Shown: piece by piece, positions 1-7,689 of the stretch
Numbering within the stretch: position 1 is the first letter of the stretch
Layout: the number at the start of each line of letters is the position of its first letter
Origin: CAWGXG01 sp963826505
GTDB taxonomy: Bacteria > Chloroflexota > Anaerolineae > Aggregatilineales > Aggregatilineaceae
Reading direction: 5' to 3'
Length of the DNA stretch: 64,000 nucleotides
NCBI GenBank assembly: GCA_963826505.1
Contig: CAWGXG010000006.1
Location: 620,001-684,000, forward strand
Position numbers and translations under genes: made by a program
Notes under the pieces: generated by a model
Told to the model about the DNA's origin: nothing
Database searches by the model: none
What the model saw: only the letters and a program-made list of their open reading frames with translations

Positions 1-407
1 ACGTAGACCGACCACAGCTCAGTCATATCGTTAGCCGCTTGGACCATTCCTTCCGCCGAGGGGAAGAGCTGTTCTCGCATCTGGCTGGCGTAGTCATCCA
101 GGGTAGCTTGCCAGCTCTGGCCAGCCTTAATCTGGGAATCCACTTTCTCCCAGGCTTGCATGACAAACTCGACGAAGCGCAGCATGACCGCTTGACTTGC
201 AGCCCATTGACTGGCAACCTGGTGAGCCGTTGGATCGTTCCCGGTCCATCCTTCCAGACCTTGTTTGACCATCTCCTGCCATTGTGCCGTGATCTGTTGA
301 TAGGGTGTCACCGACGCCTGGACCATGCTCTGCCAACTGTCCCACCAGTCCTGCTGGGCGTTTAGCCAGGCTTTCATCATCCCTTCAGTAGGTTCATACC
401 AGGTCAT
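1..407 (-). CDS. Phasin-like PHA granule protein, 3' end cut by window edge
   Basis: An open frame runs from an ATG at 407 to the window edge, about 135 residues without a stop. The product is Trp/Gln-rich and amphipathic-helical (starts MTWYEPTEGMMKAW), with no signal peptide, and resembles the next gene upstream in composition and pattern (W..Q..W repeats). This is typical of phasins and PhaE-like proteins that coat polyhydroxyalkanoate granules. Its ATG lies three bases after the TAA of the upstream paralogue, so the two are almost certainly cotranscribed and translationally coupled. The PHA role is inferred from composition and the tandem arrangement; no synthase is in the window. It could also be another helical coat protein. 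Confidence 0.6.
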   Translation of the reverse strand, partial: MTWYEPTEGMMKAWLNAQQDWWDSWQSMVQASVTPYQQITAQWQEMVKQGLEGWTGNDPTAHQVASQWAASQAVMLRFVEFVMQAWEKVDSQIKAGQSWQATLDDYASQMREQLFPSAEGMVQAANDMTELWSVY

Positions 408-410
408 CGG

Positions 411-917
411 TTATTCTTCCGAAGACTCTTTTGACAGTCCTGATACCCATTTGTTTGCCCACTCCATCTGGGTATCCATAGACTTCTTCAGCATTTCCTG
501 CCAGGCCTGAAACGACGATGGGGCCTTTTTATCTTGTGCGAGATTGGACCAGTCCAACGAACCTAGCATGGCAAACCAGTCTGACCATAACTTCTGTTGG
601 AACTGCGACCACTGTTCTGTCATATCTCGAAGTTGGTTCGCTCCATCGATCATTTCTTTCGGGACGCCCTTGGTGGCGGTCAACCCGCTGACCCACAGCC
701 GGACCCACTGTGCCTGGGTTTCGAGCATACTGTCAACCGCGCCCTTCCACGTCTCCAGCGTTTTCTCCCAGACGCTGGACTCCTGGGGTTGTGCGAACCC
801 CTTCATCGAGTCCATCCAATTCGTCCACAGCTTCTGTTGAGTGTCTGACCACAGCTTGATCATCTCTTGGTTCTGTTTGAGCCAGTCCATCGGTCGTTCC
901 CCTTCCAAGATACTCAT
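411..917 (-). CDS. Phasin-like / PhaE-like granule-associated protein
   Basis: 168 residues, all helical and Trp-rich, with repeated W-x(6,10)-W spacing (for example MDWLKQNQEMIKLW) and no membrane segment or signal peptide. Length and composition fit phasins, which bind the surface of polyhydroxyalkanoate granules in the cytoplasm, or the PhaE subunit of class III synthase. A shorter start at the second Met (MDWLKQ, 27 bases in) is possible. It precedes a second phasin-like gene by 3 bases, suggesting a duplicated granule-protein operon. The family call rests on composition and pattern rather than a diagnostic motif, so it is moderate. Confidence 0.55.
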   Translation of the reverse strand: MSILEGERPMDWLKQNQEMIKLWSDTQQKLWTNWMDSMKGFAQPQESSVWEKTLETWKGAVDSMLETQAQWVRLWVSGLTATKGVPKEMIDGANQLRDMTEQWSQFQQKLWSDWFAMLGSLDWSNLAQDKKAPSSFQAWQEMLKKSMDTQMEWANKWVSGLSKESSEE

Positions 918-1160
918 TTACGCTAGATATCACCGTATCAAAGTCGAGTTGCAACAGGGTTGCAGAGCGACCGACTTGCCTTCGACCATGGTCAAGAGTT
1001 CAGGGTTAGCTAGTGGGTATTCAGCGGAGCGAACACAGCCTGATATCGCCGTTTCAGCGATTCCGGGAAAATCAATAGCTTTGCTTACGCGGGGATCGCA
1101 CCGAATATCTGTAATAGGCAGACGATTGTTGTGGGGGTGCTTTCGGTGACTGGCCTGCAA

Positions 1161-1200
1161 GAAGCTCCAAGACACCACTACGAGATCGTCTTGGAGCTTC
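1161..1200 (-). terminator. Stem-loop downstream of SnoaL-like gene
   Basis: Perfect 13-bp inverted repeat (gaagctccaagac / gtcttggagcttc, 14-base loop) 20 bases beyond the stop of the minus-strand SnoaL-like gene at 1220. The T-run after the stem on the minus strand is weak, so it may be a terminator or an mRNA 3' stabiliser. The remainder of 918-1219 shows no gene that I can support. Confidence 0.6.
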
Positions 1201-1219
1201 CATTAAACCACTTCCACGG

Positions 1220-1666
1220 TTACCCAGGCGCAGGCATAACCCCGAGCTGCGTCAAGAAACCCAGGTTATCGAACTGTGCCCATTCCGTCACGATCTTCCC
1301 GGCTGTGTTGAAACGCCAGATATTGTTGATCTGGATTTCGATAGGTTTGCCATTTGGAGGAATCGAGCCGCTTGGGCCGGGAAACGCGGTTTCAAACACG
1401 CCCCGCAGTATCGTCCGTGTCGCCCCATAATCACCGTCGACTAACACCAGCTCACGGTCTACCTCAAAATCGGTGAGCGCGCTGCGCAACGCTCGCAGGA
1501 GCGCCTTGGTTTGTTCCAGGTTGAAGCTGCCCTGTGGGTTATATTGCATATAATCGGGTGCACATAATTCATCGAGCAAGTCGAAATTGCCCGTCGTGAT
1601 CGCGTCTTTAGCCATTCGATACAGAGTTTGCCGCCGCTCTTCAGCAGCACGCATTGATTGATCCAT
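1220..1666 (-). CDS. SnoaL-like / ester cyclase-type protein
   Basis: 148 residues with the NTF2-like alpha+beta pattern of SnoaL polyketide-cyclase-like proteins: an N-terminal helix, then 'LCAPDYMQYNPQG', a central helix with 'LRALRSALTDFEVD', and a C-terminal strand pair with 'GKPIEIQINNIWRF' ending in 'LGVMPAPG'. The start at 1666 is chosen because AGGAG lies 9 bases upstream; the longer frame to 2263 only reads through the neighbour. It is a paralogue of the gene at 1780-2196 (shared ending LGV..APG). These proteins act on small ketones or esters or are ligand-binding; the substrate cannot be deduced. The gene lies downstream of a LuxR/STAND regulator that may control it. Confidence 0.75.
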   Translation of the reverse strand: MDQSMRAAEERRQTLYRMAKDAITTGNFDLLDELCAPDYMQYNPQGSFNLEQTKALLRALRSALTDFEVDRELVLVDGDYGATRTILRGVFETAFPGPSGSIPPNGKPIEIQINNIWRFNTAGKIVTEWAQFDNLGFLTQLGVMPAPG

Positions 1667-1779
1667 GACAATCCACTCCTTTTTTGGCAGTTCCCATCCA
1701 GACTTGTTTGCCTGTGAGAGTTGCGTCTCCCGCCACACCTGGGTGTAGGTCGGTCGTCGGGAGCGCGGGACTGACTGGG

Positions 1780-2196
1780 CTACCCTGGCGCGGCGAGAAC
1801 GCCAAGCTGTTGCATCAGACCCAGCAAATCGACCTCGACGATATTTCGCACGATACGACCATTTTCCATATGATTCAAGCCAGTTGCGGTGATAGTCACC
1901 GTCTTGCCGGTAGGGGGAATTCCTTGAAAGTCCCTCTGATGTGTGCCCCGGTAAATCGCCCGGATCACGAGGCGATCCTCGGTAGCGAGGATTTCCTCTG
2001 TTTCCTGATACAGGTCCGGAAACGCGTCGAAGAACACTTGAATGTAGTTCTTCCATCCCTCTCGGTCGAGGGTTGGCGCTTGAGGTATAGTGGATGTGAA
2101 GTTCGGCGCGAAGATTTCGTCGGCGATGCTCAAATCGTGTTGGTTGAAGAGATCGGCGAAACGGTAACCAATCGCTTGGGTCTGTTCGGCGGACAT
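1780..2196 (-). CDS. SnoaL-like / ester cyclase-type protein (paralogue)
   Basis: 138 residues, SnoaL-like NTF2 fold: N-terminal helix 'GYRFADLFNQHDL', 'DEIFAPNFTSTIP', central 'FFDAFPDLYQETEEILA', 'FQGIPPTGKTVTITATGLNHM', ending 'LGVLAAPG'. The start at 2196 has a strong AAAGGAGG 8 bases upstream; the longer GTG/ATG options lack this. It sits about 110 bases upstream of its paralogue at 1220-1666 on the same strand and about 145 bases after the STAND regulator gene. It probably shares a transcript with the second SnoaL copy. Enzymatic substrate unknown. Confidence 0.75.
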   Translation of the reverse strand: MSAEQTQAIGYRFADLFNQHDLSIADEIFAPNFTSTIPQAPTLDREGWKNYIQVFFDAFPDLYQETEEILATEDRLVIRAIYRGTHQRDFQGIPPTGKTVTITATGLNHMENGRIVRNIVEVDLLGLMQQLGVLAAPG

Positions 2197-2341
2197 TGGG
2201 TAATCCTCCTTTGCGAAACAGTTGCGATATTCCAACTATAGGGCAGGCGGCGAGAGGTGTCACCCTTCTATCCGGAATGGAAAAAGAATGGAATTCGGCT
2301 TAAAGAGCACCGGAGGCATGCAAATCGAGGAGTCGAAGCTG

Positions 2342-5065
2342 TTACAAATACCCGAGGGAACCGGCGACACGGCACACGTCGGCCAGACGCGCTATGCAAT
2401 GGGATACATGATTGGCATCCCACATCTCAATCGCTTCGGTAAGTTGGACGGCTGCTTCTTCTCGCTGCATCATTTGAGACTGTGCCATGATCTGGCGCGC
2501 ATAGTCCACAGCGTCGTCCAGGCGTGCCTCCTGCACGGCCACGCCCAACGCAACCCAGACCGCCAGCCATTGCAGGGGATATTGAGGCGCGACTTGCTGC
2601 CATCGGCTGATCGCTTCTAGCGCCAGCGACCGTGCATGTTGAAAATCATGAGCGCGCCAGGCCACCCAGGCGAAATTCGCTTTAGCGGCGGCAAGATACA
2701 ACTCGATCCCTGCGCCGCTGGCGATGTTGAACGCCCGTATCGACCAGCTTTCCGTTGCTTCTACCTGGCCGCGCATGCGGTAACCAAAAGCCAGGAAGAT
2801 GGCACAAATCGTTTGCGTCAGGACATTCCCGATCTGATCCGCATAGGCCAGCCCAGACCGAAACTCAGCTTCAGATCCTGACCAATCTTTGTCCGTCAGG
2901 TAGGTGATGCCAGCGCGAATGTGCCCTAACGCGATGCTAACTGACCCGCTCGTCTCATACGCAGCAGCCAGCCCAAGACGGGCGTATTCCAGGGCGTTTC
3001 CCATGCCGGTAAAGCGGGTGATCGCCAGCTCAAGCGCGTTGAGACTGACGTAGAAGTCGAACTTCTGCGCGGGCGATCCATGATGTTCTACGCTTGCGCG
3101 GATGTGCTCCCGACAGTCTAGAATGAGTTGGAAATGGCCCAGAAAGAAATGGGCAGAGATGATTCGGTTCTGTACCTCGATCCATTCTTGCCACCAATAG
3201 TCATCGCGAATTGTCGAGCGCTTGAGCATCTCTTCCGCCTGGGACAGGACCTGCAGCGCGTCTTCCAGCCTGTCTTGCGCATCGAGCGTGAGCGCCTGCT
3301 TTCGCAATATTCGGGCACGCGGCACCAGCGCCTCCCGCGACAGCATCTTTTTGACTTCTTCGAAATCGAGGCGTGCCTGGTCATATTCACCGCTCACTTG
3401 TCTGGCATCACCCAGACCCTCTCGGAGACTGATCTCTGCCTCTACAGAATGTGCTTTGGCGAGCGCCCGGCTGAACAACCCCGCCGCGTCGGCACTGAAA
3501 TAAGCATTCGCGTCGAAGTACAGACGCAAACTCGTGTAGGGCAAGCCGGGATGATGCACGGCGGCACTGACGCGGAGCCGCGCCTCGAAAAACAGCCGGA
3601 GGCTCTCCCCTACCGGAATAAACGCATCCGTCAGGGGAAAACCGAGCAGATATTGGACAGCTTCGTGAATGTTATCGAAGTCCTGTCCGATCTCGTCGAG
3701 GGCTTGCCGCGGATCGCTGCTGCGTAGCGTTGGCAAACGGTCTTTTAGGAACCTGACGTAATAAGCAGCGTGATCACTCCGTGCTGTGTCGGATAAGCCT
3801 GAACGCCGCAGCCGATCCTCCGCGAACTGGCGGAGGAGTTCGTGGATTTCGTAGTGGTCGCGATCGGGTTGGCGGGAAATCAACGCCTTGTTGACCAGGG
3901 CCAGGATGACTCCTGTCCGGGCGTTACCTACTGCCTCGGCTGCCTCGCGTGTGAAACCTCCGCGAAAGACGGAAAGTCGTTGAAAGACCCGTTGTTCCTC
4001 GTCACTCAGGCGATGCCAGGAGGTCTCAAAGACCGCGCGGATGCTGCGCTGCCGTTCTGGCAAATCCCGCATCGTGGTCTGTAGAAAATCGATCCCCTGC
4101 GCGATTTCACGCGCGATTTCACCTGGCGAGAGCGCCACCAGCCATGCGCCCGCCAACTCAATGGCGAGCGGCATGCCCTGAGTCAATTGGCATATGCGGA
4201 TGACAGACTGGAACTCATCGAATACTCGTTGTGGGGCGAACCGCCGACCGCAATCGAGGAACAACTGTACCGCCGCGTAATCCAGAGGATTGTCCACTTC
4301 TAGCGACGGAGGGTAACGCATCCCGCCGAGTGCATATAATGTCTCATGACTCACGTCGAGACGTTCGCGGGCGGTCACGAGCATGTGTAGGCGTGGCGCC
4401 GCTTCAAGCAGCCCAGTGAGAACTGCCGCGCCATCTGCCAGTTGTTCACAATTGTCCAGTACCAGTAACATGTGTTTGTCTCGTAAGAAATATAGAACTT
4501 GATGCCTGGGTGATTGGTGTCCGAGGTTAAGCTGGAGCCCAAGCGCGGCGGCGATGGCTGGCACGATTTGATCGGCTGATACGAACGATGCAAGCGACAC
4601 AAAGTAGACGCCGTCGGGAAATTCAGGGAGGGAGGCTTCAGCCGCCGCCAACGCGAGCCGCGTTTTCCCCATTCCGCCAGTCGCGAACAGCGTAACCAGG
4701 CGGTTGGCCGGGTCGCGTAACAGGCGTGTAAGCTTCTGAAGCTCGCTATCGCGCCCAATAAACGGTGTGGTTTGCGCGGGAAGATTTTGGTTTGGCGGGA
4801 TAGCCGCTCTGTCTGATGGGAGCAGCGACCGAGCGAGCGGGTGTATGGCAGCTTCGCGGCGATTGGTCACGCCCAGCTTGCCGTATATCTGGCGATTATA
4901 CCATTTCACGGTGTTCAGGGAGACTACCAGCCGATCCGCCATTTCGCGGTCGGAGAGGTCTTGAGCCAACAGTGCCAGGATATCGCGTTCGCGTCTGGTC
5001 AACGGCTCATAGGGTTGAGCAAAAGCCTGCTCGTGTTGGTTAGCTGCCCCATTATCCTCAGACAT
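2342..5065 (-). CDS. LuxR-HTH / NB-ARC / TPR STAND regulator (N-terminal HTH)
   Basis: 907 residues. Residues 22-75 form a GerE/LuxR-type helix-turn-helix (LTRRERDILALLAQ... NTVKWYNRQIYGKLGV). After a Pro-rich linker comes the STAND ATPase: FIGRDSEL near 102, P-loop ATGGMGKT at 128-135, Walker B LLVLDNCEQ near 200. The C-terminal half is TPR-like helices that would sense a ligand or partner. Unlike MalT, the HTH is at the N terminus. It is a cytoplasmic transcription activator by family; the likely local targets are the two SnoaL-like genes downstream on the same strand. Start ATG at 5065 is preceded by GGGTGGA. Confidence 0.85.
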   Translation of the reverse strand: MSEDNGAANQHEQAFAQPYEPLTRRERDILALLAQDLSDREMADRLVVSLNTVKWYNRQIYGKLGVTNRREAAIHPLARSLLPSDRAAIPPNQNLPAQTTPFIGRDSELQKLTRLLRDPANRLVTLFATGGMGKTRLALAAAEASLPEFPDGVYFVSLASFVSADQIVPAIAAALGLQLNLGHQSPRHQVLYFLRDKHMLLVLDNCEQLADGAAVLTGLLEAAPRLHMLVTARERLDVSHETLYALGGMRYPPSLEVDNPLDYAAVQLFLDCGRRFAPQRVFDEFQSVIRICQLTQGMPLAIELAGAWLVALSPGEIAREIAQGIDFLQTTMRDLPERQRSIRAVFETSWHRLSDEEQRVFQRLSVFRGGFTREAAEAVGNARTGVILALVNKALISRQPDRDHYEIHELLRQFAEDRLRRSGLSDTARSDHAAYYVRFLKDRLPTLRSSDPRQALDEIGQDFDNIHEAVQYLLGFPLTDAFIPVGESLRLFFEARLRVSAAVHHPGLPYTSLRLYFDANAYFSADAAGLFSRALAKAHSVEAEISLREGLGDARQVSGEYDQARLDFEEVKKMLSREALVPRARILRKQALTLDAQDRLEDALQVLSQAEEMLKRSTIRDDYWWQEWIEVQNRIISAHFFLGHFQLILDCREHIRASVEHHGSPAQKFDFYVSLNALELAITRFTGMGNALEYARLGLAAAYETSGSVSIALGHIRAGITYLTDKDWSGSEAEFRSGLAYADQIGNVLTQTICAIFLAFGYRMRGQVEATESWSIRAFNIASGAGIELYLAAAKANFAWVAWRAHDFQHARSLALEAISRWQQVAPQYPLQWLAVWVALGVAVQEARLDDAVDYARQIMAQSQMMQREEAAVQLTEAIEMWDANHVSHCIARLADVCRVAGSLGYL

Positions 5066-5089
5066 TCCACCCTTTTCGGAAAGCCAGAC

Positions 5090-5129
5090 TTGACATTTGG
5101 CTTCATCATATTGTTATGATAAGTATAAT
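5090..5129 (+). promoter_or_regulatory. Candidate sigma70-type promoter, plus strand
   Basis: TTGACA at 5090-5095 followed by TATGAT at 5115-5120 (19-base spacer, slightly long) and a perfect TATAAT at 5124-5129. It points towards a short plus-strand ORF with a Shine-Dalgarno at 5161 and an intrinsic terminator at 5305-5350. The same AT-rich block must also contain the promoter of the divergent STAND regulator, so strand assignment is not certain. Confidence 0.4.
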
Positions 5130-5170
5130 TGAAATTGGGTTGGAAGTCAGGTTCCGCCATAGGAGGTTCT

Positions 5171-5284
5171 ATGTTGATTGTCCTCGAGCAGCTTAGCCGA
5201 AGGATCGCTATCGAGTGGGCTTTTTGCCTCCCACAGACGACTATACTCGTTCGTTCAGCCCAAAAACGCCAAGCGAGATCGTAG
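5171..5284 (+). CDS. Candidate 37-residue small protein with own SD and terminator
   Basis: ATG at 5171 is preceded by a consensus AGGAGG at 5161-5166. The frame encodes 37 residues (starts MLIVLEQLSRR, ends QKRQARS) and stops at 5284, 20 bases before a strong intrinsic terminator at 5305-5350 on the same strand. A promoter-like TTGACA/TATAAT lies 60 bases upstream. Promoter, SD, ORF and terminator in order between two minus-strand genes argue for a real small transcript. The peptide is basic and amphipathic, with no recognisable family. It might instead be a leader peptide or a small RNA with a chance ORF. Confidence 0.4.
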   Translation: MLIVLEQLSRRIAIEWAFCLPQTTILVRSAQKRQARS

Positions 5285-5304
5285 GCCCAATGGAGCACGT
5301 CTCG

Positions 5305-5350
5305 GCGCTGCTCTCATGACTCGACCTCATGAGAGCAGTGCGCTTTTTTT
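5305..5350 (+). terminator. Intrinsic terminator on plus strand
   Basis: Long hairpin with a 12-bp perfect core (ctgctctcatga / tcatgagagcag), 7-base loop, extended by GC pairs and followed by seven T on the plus strand (5344-5350). No annotated-size plus-strand gene lies upstream, only the 37-codon ORF at 5171. On the minus strand it lies beyond the stop of no gene (it is upstream of the secreted protein's 3' end at 5381), so it could also stop read-through of the secreted-protein transcript. Confidence 0.7.
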
Positions 5351-5380
5351 CGCCGAACAAGGGTTAGCGATATGGGCACT

Positions 5381-6673
5381 TCAGCCGACGCAAGGGACAT
5401 CCACCACCGGCGATAACCCCATGACGTAGTGCATCGGGAAGGGACCATCGAATCCATTGAATACCACGTGATCCGAGCCGTCGATAGTGAGACTGCGAGT
5501 GCTATCTCCGGAGGGCGCACTGATGGTGTAACTGCCGGTGGCCTCATGCGACTCGCCGAGGTCCGGGAAGTTGTAGGCGTAAGTCCATGTGCCTTGAGTT
5601 TTATCGATGGGCGCAAACTGGATGTCAAAGGCGATTCTGGGCGTGACCATCGAGACCACGAACGGTTGGTTGATGGCGCACACCGTGCCGTCCAGAGTTT
5701 CGCCGCCCAGATTCATCACCTTCACTACCTGGTAAGGACCAAGGTATTCTTCTGTTGGGCCACCGGGCTGTCCTGGGCCACCGCCGCTCCCCTGACCACC
5801 ACCGCCTGGTCCGCTGCTGCCTCCGCCAGCACCACCTCCACTGCTGCCAGCGCCTCCTCCAGCCCCGGTAATTGTCAAAACATCGACGTTCAGGCCAGAG
5901 CCATAGCACGTGTTGAATACCTGAAGCAAAGACTGGTATTCATCGCTGGTCAGCGCGTGCTGGGTGCTAAGCGAATTGAGGATGAGGAGAATCTGCTGTT
6001 GAGCCGCCTGTTGGTCGCAGTTTGGCACAGCCGCGACGTCCAGACTCGCGTAGCAGTTGGTCATGCCATACAGCAGGGAATTCAGCAAGTCCTGGGAAAT
6101 CTGCCCGGTGTCTGTCCATGACTGGATGGCTGCCTGTACGAGGTTGTCGAACAGGTCGCGAGTGCACTCGCCTTGCTGAATCGCCAGCGGGTTAGGGGTC
6201 GAGGTTGGCCCCTGGGTCGCCACCTGGAATGGCGGAGGGGCATAGCATGTATCGAGCACCTGAAGCAAGGACTGATATTCATCAGTGGTCAGCGAATGCT
6301 GCGTGCTAAGCGAATCGAGGATGAAAAGGATCTGCTGCTGGGCCGCCTGTTGGTCGCAGTTTGGCACAGCCGCGACGTCCAAACTCGCGTAGCAGTTGGT
6401 CATGCCATAGAGCAGGGAATTGAGCATGTCCTGGGAAAGCTGGCCGGAGTCCGCCCACGACTGAGTCGCTGCCTGCACGAGGTTATCGAATAGGTCGCGG
6501 GTACATTCGCCTGGCGGAATTGCCAGCGGGTTGGGGGTTCCAGTCGGCCCCTGAGCAGCCACCAGGGACGACGGAATGCCGGTGAAGGATCGGTTGCCAG
6601 CGATGGGAACGAGCAGGAGGCACAACGCAGCAACCCGGAGCAACACAATGGATCGTACGCGAACGTGGAACAT
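5381..6673 (-). CDS. Secreted protein with two 113-residue repeats and Gly-rich linker
   Basis: 430 residues from ATG 6673 (GGAG 8 bases upstream). N-terminal signal peptide (basic MFHVRVRS then VLLRVAALCLLLVP). Residues about 39-264 are two near-identical 113-residue repeats, each with four Cys (GECTRDLF, MTNCYASL, VPNCDQQ, DTCYA/NTCYG), which suggests two disulfides per unit. A 40-residue Gly/Ser-rich linker leads to a C-terminal beta-rich domain of about 120 residues with two further Cys. I do not recognise the family. The exported, disulfide-rich, linker-separated design suggests a cell-surface or extracellular adhesion or binding role. Function unknown. Confidence 0.75.
   Translation of the reverse strand: MFHVRVRSIVLLRVAALCLLLVPIAGNRSFTGIPSSLVAAQGPTGTPNPLAIPPGECTRDLFDNLVQAATQSWADSGQLSQDMLNSLLYGMTNCYASLDVAAVPNCDQQAAQQQILFILDSLSTQHSLTTDEYQSLLQVLDTCYAPPPFQVATQGPTSTPNPLAIQQGECTRDLFDNLVQAAIQSWTDTGQISQDLLNSLLYGMTNCYASLDVAAVPNCDQQAAQQQILLILNSLSTQHALTSDEYQSLLQVFNTCYGSGLNVDVLTITGAGGGAGSSGGGAGGGSSGPGGGGQGSGGGPGQPGGPTEEYLGPYQVVKVMNLGGETLDGTVCAINQPFVVSMVTPRIAFDIQFAPIDKTQGTWTYAYNFPDLGESHEATGSYTISAPSGDSTRSLTIDGSDHVVFNGFDGPFPMHYVMGLSPVVDVPCVG
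5882..6559 (-). repeat. 339-bp tandem duplication inside secreted-protein gene
   Basis: Two consecutive units of 339 bp (about 6221-6559 and 5882-6220) encode the 113-residue repeats. They are very similar at the DNA level (for example the shared stretch 'ctgttggtcgcagtttggc' at both 6010 and 6349), so duplication was recent or the copies are kept similar by gene conversion. Confidence 0.8.
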
Positions 6674-6929
6674 TGTAGCCACTCCAGCGATTCAGACCGC
6701 CATGCGGCGAGATACACGATATTCATCGTATATCATCATTGATTATAATGGTTGGTAGGTGGGGGAGTTACATTAGCACATCATGAGAGTTGGTTTGGCT
6801 GACCTGTTTCTTAGGGGGCAGATCGTTATTTCACGATTCTGCGCGACAGCGGTTCGACGCCTATTGCGCGCGCTCAGCATAGACGAGAGGTTGCCACTCC
6901 ATGAGGAAGATATTTAGTGGACTTTCCCT

Positions 6930-6964
6930 GAGTTTAGTGGACATTTCTTATGTCCACTAAACTC
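6930..6964. repeat. 14-bp perfect inverted repeat with extra half-site
   Basis: gagtttagtggaca (6930-6943), 7-base loop, tgtccactaaactc (6951-6964). A third copy of the core tttagtggac occurs at 6912-6921 in direct orientation. It lies 48 bases after the stop of the corrinoid gene (7012, minus strand) and has no T-run. It could be a 3' stabiliser of the long operon, a transcription factor site, or a transposon scar. Apart from this, 6674-7011 shows nothing I can support. Confidence 0.6.
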
Positions 6965-7011
6965 ACACAAGTTCAGGTTCTACCCGCCAGGTTTCATATC
7001 AGCACAGAGGT

Positions 7012-7647
7012 TCACGCTATTAAGGATTTTGCGATGCCCACCGCGCGGCTGGCATCGGGCGCATAGGCGTCTGCGCCAACCTCTTTGGCATAGCTGGCTG
7101 TGATCGGAGCACCCCCGACCATGACTTTGACCTGATCGCGCAGGCCAGCGTCCTTCAATGCGTCGATCACGACCTTCAGATTTGTCATTGTGGTCGTCAA
7201 CAGGGCTGACATGGCAACGATGTCGGGATGGTGTTCGTTCACTGCCTTGACGAATTCGTCCGGAGACACATCCAGTCCCAGGTCGATGATCTCGAAACCT
7301 GCCCCTTCCAACATCACGCTGACCAGATTCTTGCCAATATCGTGCAAATCACCGTTGACCGTGCCAATTACGACTGTTCCACTGGTTTCGATAGCAGCTT
7401 CGGTGAGATATGGCTTGACCTCATTCATGCCGGCTTGCATGGCGCGGGCGGCTACCAGCATTTCCGGAATGAAGTATTCCCCGGACTCGAAGCGCCGTCC
7501 TACCTCGCTCATGGCTGCGATCATTGCTTCGTTGATGATGGTGTTCACCGGAATGCCTGCTTCGAGCGCCGCCGCGATATTTTCCAGAACGATTGGCTTC
7601 TTGCCGTTCACAATGCCATCGTAGATGTTTTGTAGGTTTTCGTTCAT
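7012..7647 (-). CDS. Corrinoid (methylcobalamin-binding) protein, MtaC/MtbC-like
   Basis: 211 residues with the two domains of methyltransferase corrinoid proteins: an N-terminal helical cap (residues 1-85, with YFIPEMLVAARAM) and a C-terminal Rossmann B12-binding domain. The cobalamin-ligand motif DxHxxG is present as D100-L-H102-D-I-G105, followed by S-x-L (MSALLTTT) and the GG motif (MVGGAPIT). It would carry a methyl group between methyltransferases in the cytoplasm. Start ATG 7647 has AGGAG 8 bases upstream. It is the last gene of the lacI-led sugar operon and a close paralogue of 53364-54002, whose motif falls at identical residue numbers. Confidence 0.92.
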   Translation of the reverse strand: MNENLQNIYDGIVNGKKPIVLENIAAALEAGIPVNTIINEAMIAAMSEVGRRFESGEYFIPEMLVAARAMQAGMNEVKPYLTEAAIETSGTVVIGTVNGDLHDIGKNLVSVMLEGAGFEIIDLGLDVSPDEFVKAVNEHHPDIVAMSALLTTTMTNLKVVIDALKDAGLRDQVKVMVGGAPITASYAKEVGADAYAPDASRAVGIAKSLIA

Positions 7648-7689
7648 GCTGAAACTCCTGGTTAAGTGTGGTCATTTTTCCAAAGCAAA

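Noticed and set aside
1220..2263. One 347-residue protein spanning both SnoaL-like genes
   Set aside because: Only its last 148 residues are SnoaL-like and a strong SD precedes the internal ATG at 1666; the rest is a shadow of the gene at 1780-2196 in another frame.
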